Positions 35,868 to 47,518 of a stretch of DNA of 64,000 nt are shown piece after piece. Where the stretch lies: the NCBI GenBank assembly GCA_963965975.1, contig OZ014412.1:9529849-9593848 (forward strand), given 5' to 3'. Made by a program: the position numbers and the translations under genes. The first letter of the stretch is position 1. Every line of letters starts with the position of its first letter. The notes below the pieces were generated by a model that was given only the letters and a program-made list of their open reading frames with translations, had not been told where the DNA came from and did not search any database. Origin of the DNA: Xestospongia bergquistia. Taxonomy: Eukaryota > Porifera > Demospongiae > Haplosclerida > Petrosiidae.

Positions 35868-36594
35868 AATTATTGAATGCGTATTTATTAATATTTAATA
35901 TGTACACATGTGACCTTTGTATATTTCCTTAGTATGTTAATGTGTTATTGGTTGACTCTAAAAGAAAATTGTTGATTTGAATTTATATGAATGTTAAATA
36001 ATAGCCTAAATGTTAGGAACAATACCTTAATATTATGCATGTTAGATTTCTCAAGGATTGAAAATGAGAAATGAAGATGGTGGCTCGCTAGAACTGCTGG
36101 TGCAACAAAAAAAGCTGTGTAAAGGCTGTGTCTGCAGGCACTAAAAGTGGATGATTTTGTACAAGCTGCACACTTGCCAAGCTGTCTTGGTTTCTGTGCT
36201 AACACACAAACATCTACCTCTAGTGTCGTCTGTCTTGTGGTTCTCACTTCTGCTATTCAAGACAATGCCCCTGCTGACTCCTCTCAAACAGTTGCTGTTA
36301 CTGTCTCTGATGACACATGCTTACTTTCTGATAAACATGTGATGACTGTATTGAGTCAATTGAGTCAATACAGTTCTTGTTAAAGAACTCTCTAGACTGT
36401 TTAAATCATATGTTGAGAGTTCTACTCTCGAATCAATAGCATTGAAGGCTGCCTTTCTGCACCCAGTTTTGGTCCTACAGAAACCTCATAGGCAATCAAA
36501 GTCTAAAGATCATATTGCTTATTTGGATTGCCATCTACAGCTCTGGTGCAATGGTTCCTATAATGAACTTTCGTTTGAGAGTCGCTCAATGCCA
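35868..36594 (+). other. Unrecognised sequence with possible LINE coding trace
   Basis: 36147-36383 is an open frame of 78 codons with no domain that I recognise. 36442-36590 reads LVLQKPHRQSKSKDHIAYLD then LQLWCNGSYNELSFESRSM. This resembles the segment before the RT domain of some sponge and cnidarian LINE proteins (QKPxxxSKxxDHIxxLxRR...LW). The similarity is from memory and weak. Confidence 0.25.
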
Positions 36595-36830
36595 CAGAAC
36601 CTCTTTTTATTAAAACGAGGCAATGACATTTTTGGTTGCCATTTGCTATTTCTGGCATGTTTGCTATCTTACTTCTTTTGACTCTAGACCTCCTACCTAC
36701 AGTTTGGTTATTGTTGTATCAATTCCAGTATACCCATGGACTGCTTAAATATTTTAATATAAAAAGAAAAGGAGTATCTGTATAGTATGATGTCTTTACA
36801 GGTTCATTTCGAAGTAGATTTAATAAAACT
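36595..36830 (+). repeat. Partial duplicate of receptor segment 35255-35495
   Basis: AGAACCTCTTTTTATTAAAACG, given here as AGAACCTCTTTTTATT plus flank, then CATTTGCTATTTCTGGCATG, GACTCTAGACCTCCTACCTA, CAGTTTGGTTATTGTTGTAT and TTTACAGGTTCATTTCGAAG all match 35255-35495. Deletions break the frame. This copy lacks the bases after TCGAAGTAGATTT. Confidence 0.75.
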
Positions 36831-37729
36831 AAAGACTTTCTCTTCTTTTCTTTCGCGAACGCATGGGTACAAGTCTTATTTATAACTTACTTATAGCCTC
36901 TGCTCGTAAGTAAAACCATAGAGTACGTACTGGGATTGGAATCGGATCATGTGATCCATAGAACATTCGAAAACGCACTCTGTGTCCAAAGAAATCAATT
37001 AATTTATATTACTTGACATTGTAAACTGGACACACTCTTACCTGTATTGTATTACCCTATAAAGGCATTAATGTATTTTTTATTTATCAACCAATTGACT
37101 ATATATTTTTCTTTATATTATATTATTAAAAATAGTCAATAACACAGACATTCACTTTTAAATTATTTATTTAAATAATGTCATGATCAATCAACAAAAA
37201 CTGCAGTGAATAATCTAAGTGAGTGCATTTTCAGATGAAGCAAATGAAATGGATCAGGAACTGGTGGCAGTGACTAAAGTTAATAACTACATTCTTTGTC
37301 TGCGCTAAGAGAGAGATTCCATTCCTTGGGATTAATGCCTAAATAATCAGATGACAGGTCATTTATTAGATTGGTTGCAAAAGTTGATACAATCTCCCTG
37401 GTTCAGGTCTAGAGCACCATTTAAACAGGAAATCTGTACTATCTAACACTTGTGTAGCGACTGGTGTACCAATTTTAAAACCTGCTTCTGAAAGAGCTCC
37501 TTGTATTATTATACTAGCAAAAAGACTTCTGTTTTACTGTGACTGTGACCTTACATTATCAGTAAATTAATTGTCAGATTAATAATAATTACTTCAAATA
37601 AGTATTTATTATAAAGTAACACTTAATTAAAGTAAAAATTCCAACTACAAGCTTGTTTCAGAAGAAACAGGAGAAGTACAAGCTATAGTTATATGCTGTT
37701 GTCAGCTGCCGGGTGTGCGTGGGCGTTGC
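36831..37729. other. Intergenic sequence with repeat 36990-37165 and decayed coding trace
   Basis: 36990-37165 is the second copy of the repeat at 7066-7240. On the minus strand, about 37520-37375 reads GALSEAGFKIGTPVATQVLD then FKWCSRPEPGRLYQLLQPI before stops. It looks like decayed coding sequence, and I cannot assign it. Nothing else is supported. Confidence 0.35.
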
Positions 37730-37943
37730 CAATCCCGGTACCGGTTACGTATGTATGGTAAAACGTCATCAATAAAAACCCAGCCCATTGTTCGTGGGCT
37801 TCCTTTAATGTGTTGATTAAACTTAGCTATTAACAGTTCTTGTGTTGTGCTGGAGACGTCGTAGCCAAGCTTAAGTTGACTCCACAAGAGGAATAGTGTT
37901 TTTAGAAGCAGAGAAATTAACACAAGTGATGAGACTCACTCCG
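37730..37943 (+). promoter_or_regulatory. Exon-like upstream module of Fringe copy 5
   Basis: CCCGGTACCGGTTACGTA, ACGTCA at 37763-37768, AATAAAAACC as a TATA-like box, and the conserved stretch GTGTTGTGCTGGAGACGTCG ... ACTCCG|GTATGC. It lies 0.7 kb before the ATG of copy 5. The minus-strand open frame over it is not conserved between units. A non-coding first exon on + is the preferred reading. Confidence 0.4.
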
Positions 37944-38649
37944 GTATGCAAATTGTACCAATAAAGAGCATATTGTAATGTCAAATTCTAGAAAGTCAGT
38001 ATATTTAGTACAGTACTGTAACTCTCTGATCAGCTAAGTGATAATACTTATATAAGTTGGATAGCCTGGATTATTCATTAAATTTATATATTAGCTGAAA
38101 AGTATAGCAGGAAAATTGTAAAGTAACTATCATATTCTTAAGTGTGACTGAACCACATATACTTATATATAAATTTATATAGAAACTAAGAAAAAGTTTA
38201 ATGAACTGTTCAGATTATTTGCCTCATGCTAAGATGATTGGCAATACCTATAAGAATTATATATAATACCACTGAGCCAAGTTTAAAAAGCCCCTCCCCC
38301 TGAACCTTAAATCTTAATTCAACTCTAAACTGACAGGATTACTTAGCCTTTAGGAAGGTACATATAATAATTACAGTTAAAGTCTAAAAGGACTACCTGA
38401 GGTCTGGCATGCCAATGTCTATAGACAATTAAAATCAAAGCACAATAAATGAACTGACAAAGAGTTATGTATAAGTAAAAATGACTAATATAGTAAAATT
38501 GTAAGAGTTAATGATGACAGTATTCCTACAGTAAAGCTGATTAAGATATTAAAATCTAATCTTGTGGTAATTATGTCATAAAGATTAATGTGAAGATAAG
38601 TATCTTTGGGAATTAATTTAACTTTAATTCCTTTCTTTAACACAGGATT

Positions 38650-41437
38650 ATGATCATCAAAAGGGTTTTTAAGACTGTTTTCATTACAGTAGTAACCATA
38701 ACAGTACTGCTAATCGTTGTTACATACTCTTTATGGTGGCATAAGGACATGGTATTATTATCAATATCATCATTGAATTACTTTGAGACTGTAAATGAAA
38801 CAAAATCTTCAACGAAATGCAAAGATTATTTTTATTGTGGACCAGAAGAACTAATTGAAAATAGTAATCTTCCAGTTCGGATATTAAGTAACAATGAGAA
38901 AGCAGGCAACAATATTATGATCACTATCAGAACTACTAAGAAATTTCATCAAAAGAGATTACCAATCTTATATGATACTTGGTTGACTGTAGTAAATGGT
39001 AGTAATGTGTTTTTAGTGACTGATGGAGAAGATGATGAATATCAGGAAAAAAGTAAAAAGTTAGGTAAGTAGATTTTTAGAAACACAATTTTATGTAATT
39101 AACATTTGTTTTTGTTAAATCTCTCAGTTTTGACTTTTACTAATATTGATTTTCATTTAATTGAATACTAACTCTTGTTCTTTGTTATTATTTATTAAGG
39201 TATCAATTATGTTGTTATATCTTGTGGACTTAGTTATAGCAGGTATTTAATTTTATTTTAATATAAATATTTTTATTTTTAATTTCATAAGATGGAGTTT
39301 ATGTTGTAAATCAGGAGAAGAAATGGCACTAATGCACAGACCTGAAAATAAACATTATGAGTATGTGGTTTTAAATGTATAATTATATAAACAATACAAG
39401 AAGTGATTATTGTCTTGTTGGTTAATTTGATAGTATATATTTTTGAGGAATTTGCAAATGATAAAAACTAATGATTTAGATGTAGTTAACATTACATTGA
39501 AATTAAGTGGTTATTACAAATATTATTTTTTTCTTTTTTAAGTTGGTTTTGTCATGTGGATGATGATATTTATGTCATTATGGATAACTTGGTCAAACTG
39601 TTATCAAAGATGGACCCTAAAACTGAAGCTAGATACATTGGGAAATCATTAACTCCATGGGAAAGACCTTCTCGGGTAAGTAGTAGTGTGTAAATGGCTC
39701 TGAGATTTCGTAAGTATATAGTAAGTCATTGATATAAAAGAATAATTATGTTGAAAGATGACAATGCTGAAAAGTAGAAATACTAATAGAATATTGTCCA
39801 TGAATTGCATAATCTAAGAGTGATTTCCGGAAATTCTTATTTGTGAATTACCCAATGAAGGGAAGAGTTTTATGAATATTATTTGCAAAACTTTATCATT
39901 TAAATTTTTTTATAGCTCGATGGGAGACAACACTTAGTGAAGGTAATTTAATATTTTGTGGACTACAATTGGATTTGTGCTGTTTTAGGACAAGACTCGA
40001 AAGTTCTATTTTGCTGCTGGTGGTATGTACTGTTTATCTAGACCTATGTTAGAAAAAGTCAAACCTTGGTTAGGGTAAGTAAATTTTTCACCTTTGCTGG
40101 TACTTATGTGTGTGTGCAAGTTATTAGCATAGATTACTCTGCCCCTAAGATTAGGATTATTGTAGTATTGTAGTACAAATATTATAAAGACATGTTGCTG
40201 TTATAGTCAATACATGATGTTTTAATTATACTATGACATCTATCATTCAGCTATTGTTAATATTTATGTTGTGGCTAATAACACTTAAGTAATATAAATT
40301 TTTCCTATGAATACATTTTAATGGACAGTCTATAAACCATGAGATAGTGATGACATAATAATGTGATTTCTTGTCCAGGATATTATTCAAATGATATACC
40401 TCTTACAGTATTTTCTTGTCTGGACTAACGTTCTGATTTGATCATAGGAATGGTACTACAATGACTAAAACATGTAATAAAACATTCATGCCAGAGGATA
40501 TGACTGTTGGATTGGTTGTAGGTGAGAGACTAAATAGTTTTAAGTATAGTTATGTACCTGGTCATGTGTTTATGTTTGTATGTATGATGGCACAATGTTC
40601 TTTTTGTTCATTGTACAATATAATTCAAAAACTAGAAGGAACTTAGACTATTTTAGAGGATTATTTAAGTTTTTTTCTGATTTTAATTTGAGCAATACAA
40701 TACTGGTTGTAACAACTATATATAATTATATATATATATATATAATTAATATATATAATATATATATATATAATCTTTCTAATTCTTTTGTTTTGGAAAC
40801 GTATATGATGTCATTGCCAACATAACTGTTATTAGTGATAAATTCTATCATCTATTATTAGCTTTGAGTTCAATTCAATGTGAGATTTTTAAAATTTATG
40901 ATGATTTTTAGAATGATCTTTAAAAAAATTAACTATGACTCTGACTGATATAATGTAAGACTTTCCTCTGACTAGATATAAATAATCTATGGAAATATGG
41001 AGCTGCATGGAAAAAACAGTATATAATCTCTCTCTCTCTCTCTCTCTTTCTCTTTCTCTCTCTAGAATTACTGGCCAATGACCAGTTAACACGCACACAA
41101 TTAATCTATCCACATTCAACGGTTTTATCTAAAGTTAAGGTAGACCGAAAAACTTTAAAGAAACAAGTGAGAAATATAACATTAACTAAGAATGAACTTC
41201 TAGTGTTGTCTTACTTTTTTGAGGTTGGTTTTGCTTATGGGTGTGGTCAGTTATGTCATTTAAAAAAATACAGAAGGAATGCAATTAGAGTACCTAATGC
41301 AAGATTTCCATACAGACATGATCTGTCAAGGTATAGTATTACATTTAAATTTTTCTATAGAATACACGCTTCATTATTTTTATAGGTTTAAATCCCTTCA
41401 TTGTTTTTTACACCCGAAGGCTTCCATATGTAATTAA
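38650..41437 (+). CDS. fringe-like: Fringe-like beta-1,3-N-acetylglucosaminyltransferase, copy 5
   Basis: Ten exons: 38650-39064, 39200-39242, 39292-39360, 39543-39675, 39916-39942, 39989-40074, 40448-40521, 41066-41166, 41224-41330, 41386-41437. They sum to 368 codons with no stop. Exon 1 matches copy 1 best (MIIKRVFKTVFI, then FYCGPEELIENSNLPVR). DDD is at 182-184 (HVDDDIYVI), PEDMTVGLVVG is present, and the end is FKSLHCFLHPKASICN. Microexon 5 gives LDGRQHLVK. The acceptor of exon 8 follows a pure (TC)n run at 41030-41064. It is predicted to be a Golgi type II glycosyltransferase acting on O-fucosylated EGF repeats. Copies 1 and 5 form one subgroup by exon 1, copies 2-4 another. Confidence 0.87.
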
Positions 41438-41639
41438 TTGAAAAATAAATCAATTTGTTAAAAAATTTTTGTATGTCACACACATTAGTAATTGAACAAT
41501 CTAACTTTACGCATGTATTTTTACAAGTTATTAGACTATTGTATTATAATAGTTTTAACTGACCTTATAAAGCTAACTTAAATTTTTTGATACATTGTCT
41601 TTAATTCAATCATGTTATATATACAATCTAGGCATCTTT

Positions 41640-42190
41640 TAATTAATCGTTCAACGACCAAATTCATAATAATTTCTAGGAAAAGCTTTTCTTATTTTTC
41701 AGATATTCCTTCACTCTCTCTTGACCATTGTCCTATCCAACACGTCATCATTTGGTACTTAGTTAAAACTATTACTTCAAATGTATACATCTCAGTCATC
41801 TCATATCAATTTAATTCCATTATAAAGTATAAGTAACTTCTTAGTTTTATCTATCGTTATATTTATTCTCACACTTCCTCTTCGGCTCTGTTAAAGTTGC
41901 ATCTTACTTTATTTTTTCCTCATTTAATATATTGTTCCTAAGTTTGGAATCCCAGTGATGTTTTAAATATTGGTATTCTTGAGTCATTTCTGTTTTTTTG
42001 CTCTTAAACTATGTAGTAAAAGCTGGTCTTTTGATAATGAATCTCTTTTAAAACATTTAACCTTCCTTCTCTTGCTAATTGTCATCTTATCTCTAAACTT
42101 ATTTCTTATAAGTTTATCTGCCATAAAATGTATGTTCCTAATGGTCTCCAGTTTCAAATCTGCACTATTAGCTTTGTTTCATAATCATTA
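41640..42190 (+). mobile_element. LINE reverse-transcriptase tail, Fringe unit 5
   Basis: Homologous to the tails in units 2-4: SYFSDIPSLSLDHCPI, VIIWYLVKTITSNVYIS, HLTFLLLLIVI. An internal deletion after KMYVPNG removes the C-terminal PLWNSLP part, joining ATGGT directly to CTCCAGTTTCAAATC. Frames are broken. Confidence 0.6.
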
Positions 42191-42328
42191 ATCACTCATT
42201 TATTCTCTTTTACCATTTTATTCACTATTTTTGTTTAAGTTAATGTTTATTTATTTGCTCTTTGAATTAGTTTCGCTATTGAGCTCTCATTGTTCTGTAA
42301 TACAATTACATGTCCAAAGTTTGTGAGA

Positions 42329-42330
42329 GT

Positions 42331-42367
<37 letters not shown>

Positions 42368-42380
42368 ATATATATATTAA
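42329..42380. repeat. (CA)n(TA)n microsatellite
   Basis: ACAC repeat followed by AT repeat. It occupies the place of the long (AT)n tracts of units 3 and 4. Confidence 0.9.
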
Positions 42381-42831
42381 GTGTCCCATACAAAGTGTAT
42401 TAAAATAAAAAAAATGTACATTATTTAAAGACAGACAATAAAGCAAATTATTCAAATAAAAAATCTGAACAATGATGCAGTGATCTACATAACAATTACA
42501 ACATCAGTAGTAGTAAAGCTATCTTTTATGAAAAAAAGGACATAATATACCAAAGTTGCAGTTCCAAACATAAATCATACAAATTAAACATCATCACATG
42601 TTGTGATAATTACAACTAACTGATCATATATAATAAACTTTATCTATAGATGTCAAGTTGAAGGAGGTAACTTTAGCTACATCTTTTATAAAGCAGTGTT
42701 TTTCTGACTATAGCCATGCTTTCATTGTTAGCTTTTACAGAAACAATTGTAATAGTAATTGTAATGTGAACATTTAACTAGTGTACACAGAATAGAGATG
42801 AAACTGATAACAATAACATTTTTGAAAGCAA

Positions 42832-42968
42832 TGAAGGTACAATGCTATCCATGTATATTAGACCTCACTTGGAATATGCTAGCCCAGTGTGGTGTCCCTT
42901 AATAATGAATCACTTGAAAAGGTTCCTGCCTGCAATATTTGGCAATGAAGGTACAATGCTATCCATGT
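42832..42968 (+). repeat. Displaced LINE fragment flanked by a 27-28 base direct repeat
   Basis: GCAATGAAGGTACAATGCTA (with TCCATGTA) occurs at 42832-42859 and again at 42942-42969. Between the copies lies about 82 bases matching the LINE tail 43416-43495 (TTAGACCTCACTTGGAATAT ... CTTGAAAAGGTTCCTGCC). Unit 4 has the phrase once and no insert (32960-32990). Confidence 0.8.
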
Positions 42969-43214
42969 ACTTGGAAGGAGGCTAATGTTATAATTTCTTT
43001 GTAGAATTTAAAACTTTAAAAACATAGTAGATATGTTGCCATCTTTGTCAAAGGAAAAAGAAATAAAAGTGTGCTAATACTGTCTTCTGTTTGTCTATAA
43101 TGAATCAGTTCTCTGTGTTATCACATTACTTTAATTTATAGTAACATCTTTTATTATTTAACACTCTAACAAACCTGTGTATCAATTTGAATTGAAAGTA
43201 ATTACTTAACATTT

Positions 43215-43773
43215 TCTTCTTCTAGGCTCTTCAGAATCCCTATAGATAACGTGGAGCAATTTAAGTATTTAGGTACATGTGTTGTTAACATTGTAACTTT
43301 CTTGGTCACCTCATAGTAATTCTATCTGCTCTAAAGCAAGAAGATTGCTTGGTGTAATATATTGAAAATAACATAATCAATTTAACATGACTATGTCAAC
43401 TATATCTCTTGCATTAGACCTCACTTGGAATATGCTAGCCCAGTGTGGTGTCCCTTATTAATGAATCACTTGAAAAGGTTCAATTATTTGTCTTCAATAT
43501 TTGTCTACATTGGTGGGACAAGGTGCAACTCTAACAGGACACTATCAATCTTTGATATCCTCTCTTTGTCTTCTTCTTGTTCTAATATGAAACTCTCCCT
43601 ATTCATAAAATACGACAAGTGCATGTGCCATAAAACAACAAGTATTTTACTTTACCTAAACACTTCTCAGTCTTCACTTTGGTCCTCTGGAACTGTCTCA
43701 ATTCATTTTACTAGGACATCTAATTATTTTCATTCATTCATTCTTACTCTCTTCAATGACACTTTTTAACTGA
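43215..43773 (+). mobile_element. Second LINE RT tail, unit 5
   Basis: Homologous to 33215-33790: IDNVEQFKYLGTCV, RPHLEYASPVWCPLLMNHLK, SIFDILSLSSSCSNMKLSLF. This copy retains EYASPVWCP intact where unit 4 has a stop. It is non-functional. Confidence 0.65.
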
Positions 43774-43777
43774 TTAA

Positions 43778-44397
43778 TGAATGCATCGCTGCGGTCTTAT
43801 CCAGAGTTTATTGCTCGTCAAGTGACGTAATCTTACGTATATGATTCAGCATTTCTCTTCAATCAAAGGGGAAAAGCTTTGCCTTTTAGTGCACCTACTG
43901 GGTACTTTGCACTCTAATTGTCAAAAGGTCCAATACTTTCCAAATTCTTAGTAAAAGTTAGTCATTCTCCAATAACAGCTATGGTGCTAGTATTTTTAGT
44001 TCGCGCTCAATGTATCGACAAAGATAACTGCCAAAAGTTAGCAAACTGTCATAATTATGACAGTTTTACAATATAACTTTCCAAAAAAGTATTTTTGCAA
44101 AATTCCTCACTTTAAAAAGTTGGGAAATGTCATAAGCTGTGTGCAGGAGGTTTTTATTGAATTCTCGAGCCTTCACTGAAAGCTGTGCTTATTTTCAAAG
44201 GTTTTTCAGACTTTTAAAGCTTTTTGTTCGTTTGACGCTCCTTTTGGCAGTATTCTTAAGAAGTACAGAAGTTTTGCTACCCTCCACTATAGTTTGGTGG
44301 CTAACAGTGCCGTTTTTGCCGAGTTAAAGCAGTTCAAAGCCATTTGCTTTACTGACAGACTACAGTAACCCTCGCTATGCGCCCACGCACAGCGAGG
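43778..44397. mobile_element. 620-bp MITE with TTAA target duplication (piggyBac-like)
   Basis: TTAA stands on both sides (43774-43777 and 44398-44401). The ends are imperfect inverted repeats: GCATCGCTGCGGTC on the left and CCTCGCTGTGCGTGGGC from the right in reverse complement. Unit 4 shows the empty site ACTGACTAACAAGGG at 33771-33785. The interior has no coding sequence that I recognise but contains a perfect 24-bp palindrome at 44043-44066 (AAACTGTCATAA and its complement). TTAA duplication is the hallmark of piggyBac insertion; the family call rests on that and the TIR. Confidence 0.75.
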
Positions 44398-44401
44398 TTA
44401 A

Positions 44402-45054
44402 CAAGGGATAATCGGCTATCAATCCCACACTTTTCTTTACTATACTTGGGTGCACTTTGATTAGTTTATTTATTATATTATGTGTATTGAATTCTTTATT
44501 GCAAAAATTTTCATTTAAAAAAGGAAAGTTTCAAGTGTTTCATTCATTCAATAGGTTAGGCAATAACCTAAGAACCACTAAAACCAACCATGCATATAAT
44601 ACTGTCTATAATCAAAGTTACTTATCATTATTTTCACTATATTTGATAATTATAATTGTAACATTAACATTATATGGCAGGACATGTATTGCTTTTGATG
44701 TTGTATATTAAATGATGAAAAATAGTGTTGTTGTTGTTTTTACATTTATTTAATATTAGTTAGTTTTGGCCTCTTTACGAATATTTTTAGTTACTTTTTT
44801 GTTAGTTTTAGACTCTTTACAAATACATTTAGTTGATTTTGGCCTCTTTATGATTACATTTAGTTAGTTATTGTTAGCTTTGACGTCTTTGATCAATTTA
44901 TTTTATTTATAATTAGTTTTCACGAGGATTGAATAAATTAATAGCTTTAATTATAATTTTGCATGGTATGCATGAACAATAGTTATGTAGGAAGCTATGC
45001 TTTGTTGAGACTTTCTGCTGCCAAAAGGGATTAACCACTACAACAGGATCTGGA
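44402..45054. other. Shared 3' block of Fringe unit 5 leading into the protease gene
   Basis: No gene is seen. It is homologous to 33783-34490, including GTTAGTTTTGGCCTCTTTA phrases and ATTGAATAAATTAATAGC. It ends with the conserved upstream sequence of the astacin-SRCR genes. Confidence 0.5.
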
Positions 45055-45115
45055 TGACCAGTCTATTTAAGGACATGAAATTGCAAGCAATCATAGGTAA
45101 TCTGAAAAAAGCCTT

Positions 45116-45158
<43 letters not shown>

Positions 45159-45166
45159 CTGGCAAT
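45055..45166 (+). promoter_or_regulatory. TATA-type promoter of astacin-SRCR copy A
   Basis: CAGTCTATTTAAGGACAT at about 45059-45076 lies about 95-105 bases before the ATG, with TGCCAAAAGGGATTAACCAC upstream. The same arrangement occurs at 52960 (copy B) and, changed to TCTATTAAAGG, at 60136 (copy C). An AT microsatellite (45120-45158) sits between TATA and ATG in copies A and C but not in B. Confidence 0.55.
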
Positions 45167-47518
45167 ATGAAGCACATAGTCTTCATTTTTTTCTTGGCAT
45201 TACTGATGTCTGCACAAATAAATAAATGTGGTATGTCTTTTTATTGTCATTAAATGTTGTCTGTGAATGTTTTTACTTTTGATTGTAGCTGCTCAGTATG
45301 TCGATTTCTTTATTGATAATAAGGATTCTTCTGATACTCAAACTATTAAAGGTATTTGTTTCTTGAAATCTTTAATAGATGTGAAAAAATGAATAATCAA
45401 TCGTCGTTCCATACACATATTGCGTGTATAGCTTTAACGTTTTTCATATTTACAGTGAATGAAGCTAATGATGGTCAGAAGGAAAATTACAATGATCTTC
45501 CTGCTAATGAAGAAGTTACAGGTACTAGTGTATAAAGAGTACTTTGTTTTAAAACCTTTACATTTATTATATTATACAGTGGATGAAACTAATAATGATG
45601 AGTACAATGATCCTCCTGATATTGATACTGTATCTGGTATGTACTTGTGCTTTATGTATAAATAATAATACACAATAAATAAATAGTTGACGGATATGAT
45701 GTAGAGGATATCCTTGCAAATGAAGATGATAACTTTGTGGAAGATTTAGAAGACCCTAAACTAACAGGTTTGTATGTTATCTTACGATCTATAAGAGTCA
45801 GTAATTTAATTTTTAATCAAATGGTCTGCATTTTCAGATGAGAAACGGGAAAAAATAGGTTGGTAAGAATTATTATAAATGTATAAATGAATAATTGTTT
45901 GATTAGCTGCAGAGGAAGAGAAAAATCATGTACTTATTGATGGAGATATTCTTGTCACTAAAGAGTAGGCAGCTATCTACTATAAAAGTGGATGGGATGG
46001 TCTGGTTAATAGTGAAGCCTGGGGAATTACTTGTAGATGGAAAAAGAGAATCCCTATTGTTGTTCATAGATCAATACGTAAGATTTGAACTATTATGATG
46101 CAGTAGTTATATTGAGCATACTATGCTGTATAGGTGGTTCAGTAAGAACGAATCTCATCTGGTCCATTAAAACTATTAGGAAGAACACATGTGTTAAATT
46201 TATAAAGAAAAGGCAAAAAGATCGTTCCTATTTATATGTTAGAAGTGGAAGCAGGTTAGTTAAATTATATATTAATTGATACAAAGTATGAGTATTGTCT
46301 TCCTATTGTGTAGCTGCTCTACATATTTAGGAAGGCCATGTATTGGAGGAAGAACGATAAATTTAGCATCATCATGTGCTGGTGGAAGTAGACAAGCAAC
46401 TCCTGCTCATGAGATAATGCATGCGATGGGACGTTACCATGAACAAACACAACGAGACAGAAATCGCTTTGTCAATGTTATTAAAGGAAATATAATAAGT
46501 TCATGTAAGTTACTACGAAGTTGTTCTTACCTTATTTTTTAATTAATAGGTCAATCTCAGTACAACAGCTAAAACACTAGGTATTGGATATGACTACTAC
46601 TCTAGTATGCACTATAGTCGATGGCAATGTGCTAAAAGTAGGAGTAAACCTACAATGTCATTTCCAAAAAGTGTCAATCCTAACTCTGTTGGACAAAGAT
46701 CTAGACTTTCAGTGAAAGATATACAACACATCAAAGTCATACATTGTCGACGTAAATTTATTATTATATTAAATTGTAGAGTTAAAATTATTATTTTAGA
46801 TATGATGATGAGGTTTGTTGGTTGCCAAGGTTCATTTGAAGGACGTGTTGAGGTTCATAATAACAATGTGTGGGGATCAGTCTGTTCTGATAGCTTTGAT
46901 ATAAAAGATGCTAATGTTATGTGTAAGTATATGGGATTCCCAGGAGTCAAAACAGATCTTTAAAACAAGTGAGAGGTTTGGCAAAGGAGTAGGACCTATT
47001 TGGATGAGCAATCTTCAGTGTACTGGAGAGGAATATGGACCGTTTCATTGTGTACAGAATGAAATGGGTAATCATGATTGTCATCATGGTCAAGATGTTG
47101 GAGTCACATGCAAAAGTTTGTATAATTATCTACTTATAATCTAAAATATGAAATATATCATAGAGAACGCATGTTTAATTAATGGTCCTAATGATCAGTC
47201 TGGACATCTTGAAATCTATGAAGATGGTAAATGGGGCTATGTGTGTAATGAACAGTTTTAAAGATGCTAAGGTGGCTTGTCGTATGATGGGGTACTCTAA
47301 AGCTGTTCATATCCTAACTAATGGGTCTGATTGCCCAAGGAGTGGATTCATGTTAATGTCACAGCTTCAATGTGATGGTACTGAGGGTCAACTGTCTCAC
47401 TGTGATTATGATGATGCTTATGGTTGTACTCTTGACAAAGCTGTGGCACTTCAGTGTAGTAGTAAGTTATTTCATTAATATTTTATTGGTAACTTATCCT
47501 TTTCTTATTATAGACTGA
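45167..47518 (+). pseudogene. Astacin-SRCR-SRCR metalloprotease, copy A, disabled
   Basis: Exons by alignment with copy B: 45167-45230 (signal peptide MKHIVFIFFLALLMSAQINK), 45289-45351, 45456-45521, 45580-45636, 45687-45767, 45838-45858, 45907-46077, 46134-46254, 46314-46504, 46550-46751, 46800-about 47114, about 47172-47461, 47514-47518. Zinc motif HEIMHAMGRYHE and Met-turn SSMHY are present. Disabling changes: TAG at 45966-45968 (CAG in copy B), 11 bases lost near 46563, one extra A at 46949-46952 in SRCR-1, and five bases lost near 47258 in SRCR-2. Astacins are secreted zinc proteases; SRCR domains are extracellular ligand-binding modules. At least four lesions make this a pseudogene, although each SRCR half remains readable. 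Confidence 0.85.

Noticed and set aside
42329-42360. (CA)n tract as a possible Z-DNA regulatory element
   Set aside because: Only a length-variable microsatellite; the sister units have (AT)n in the same place.
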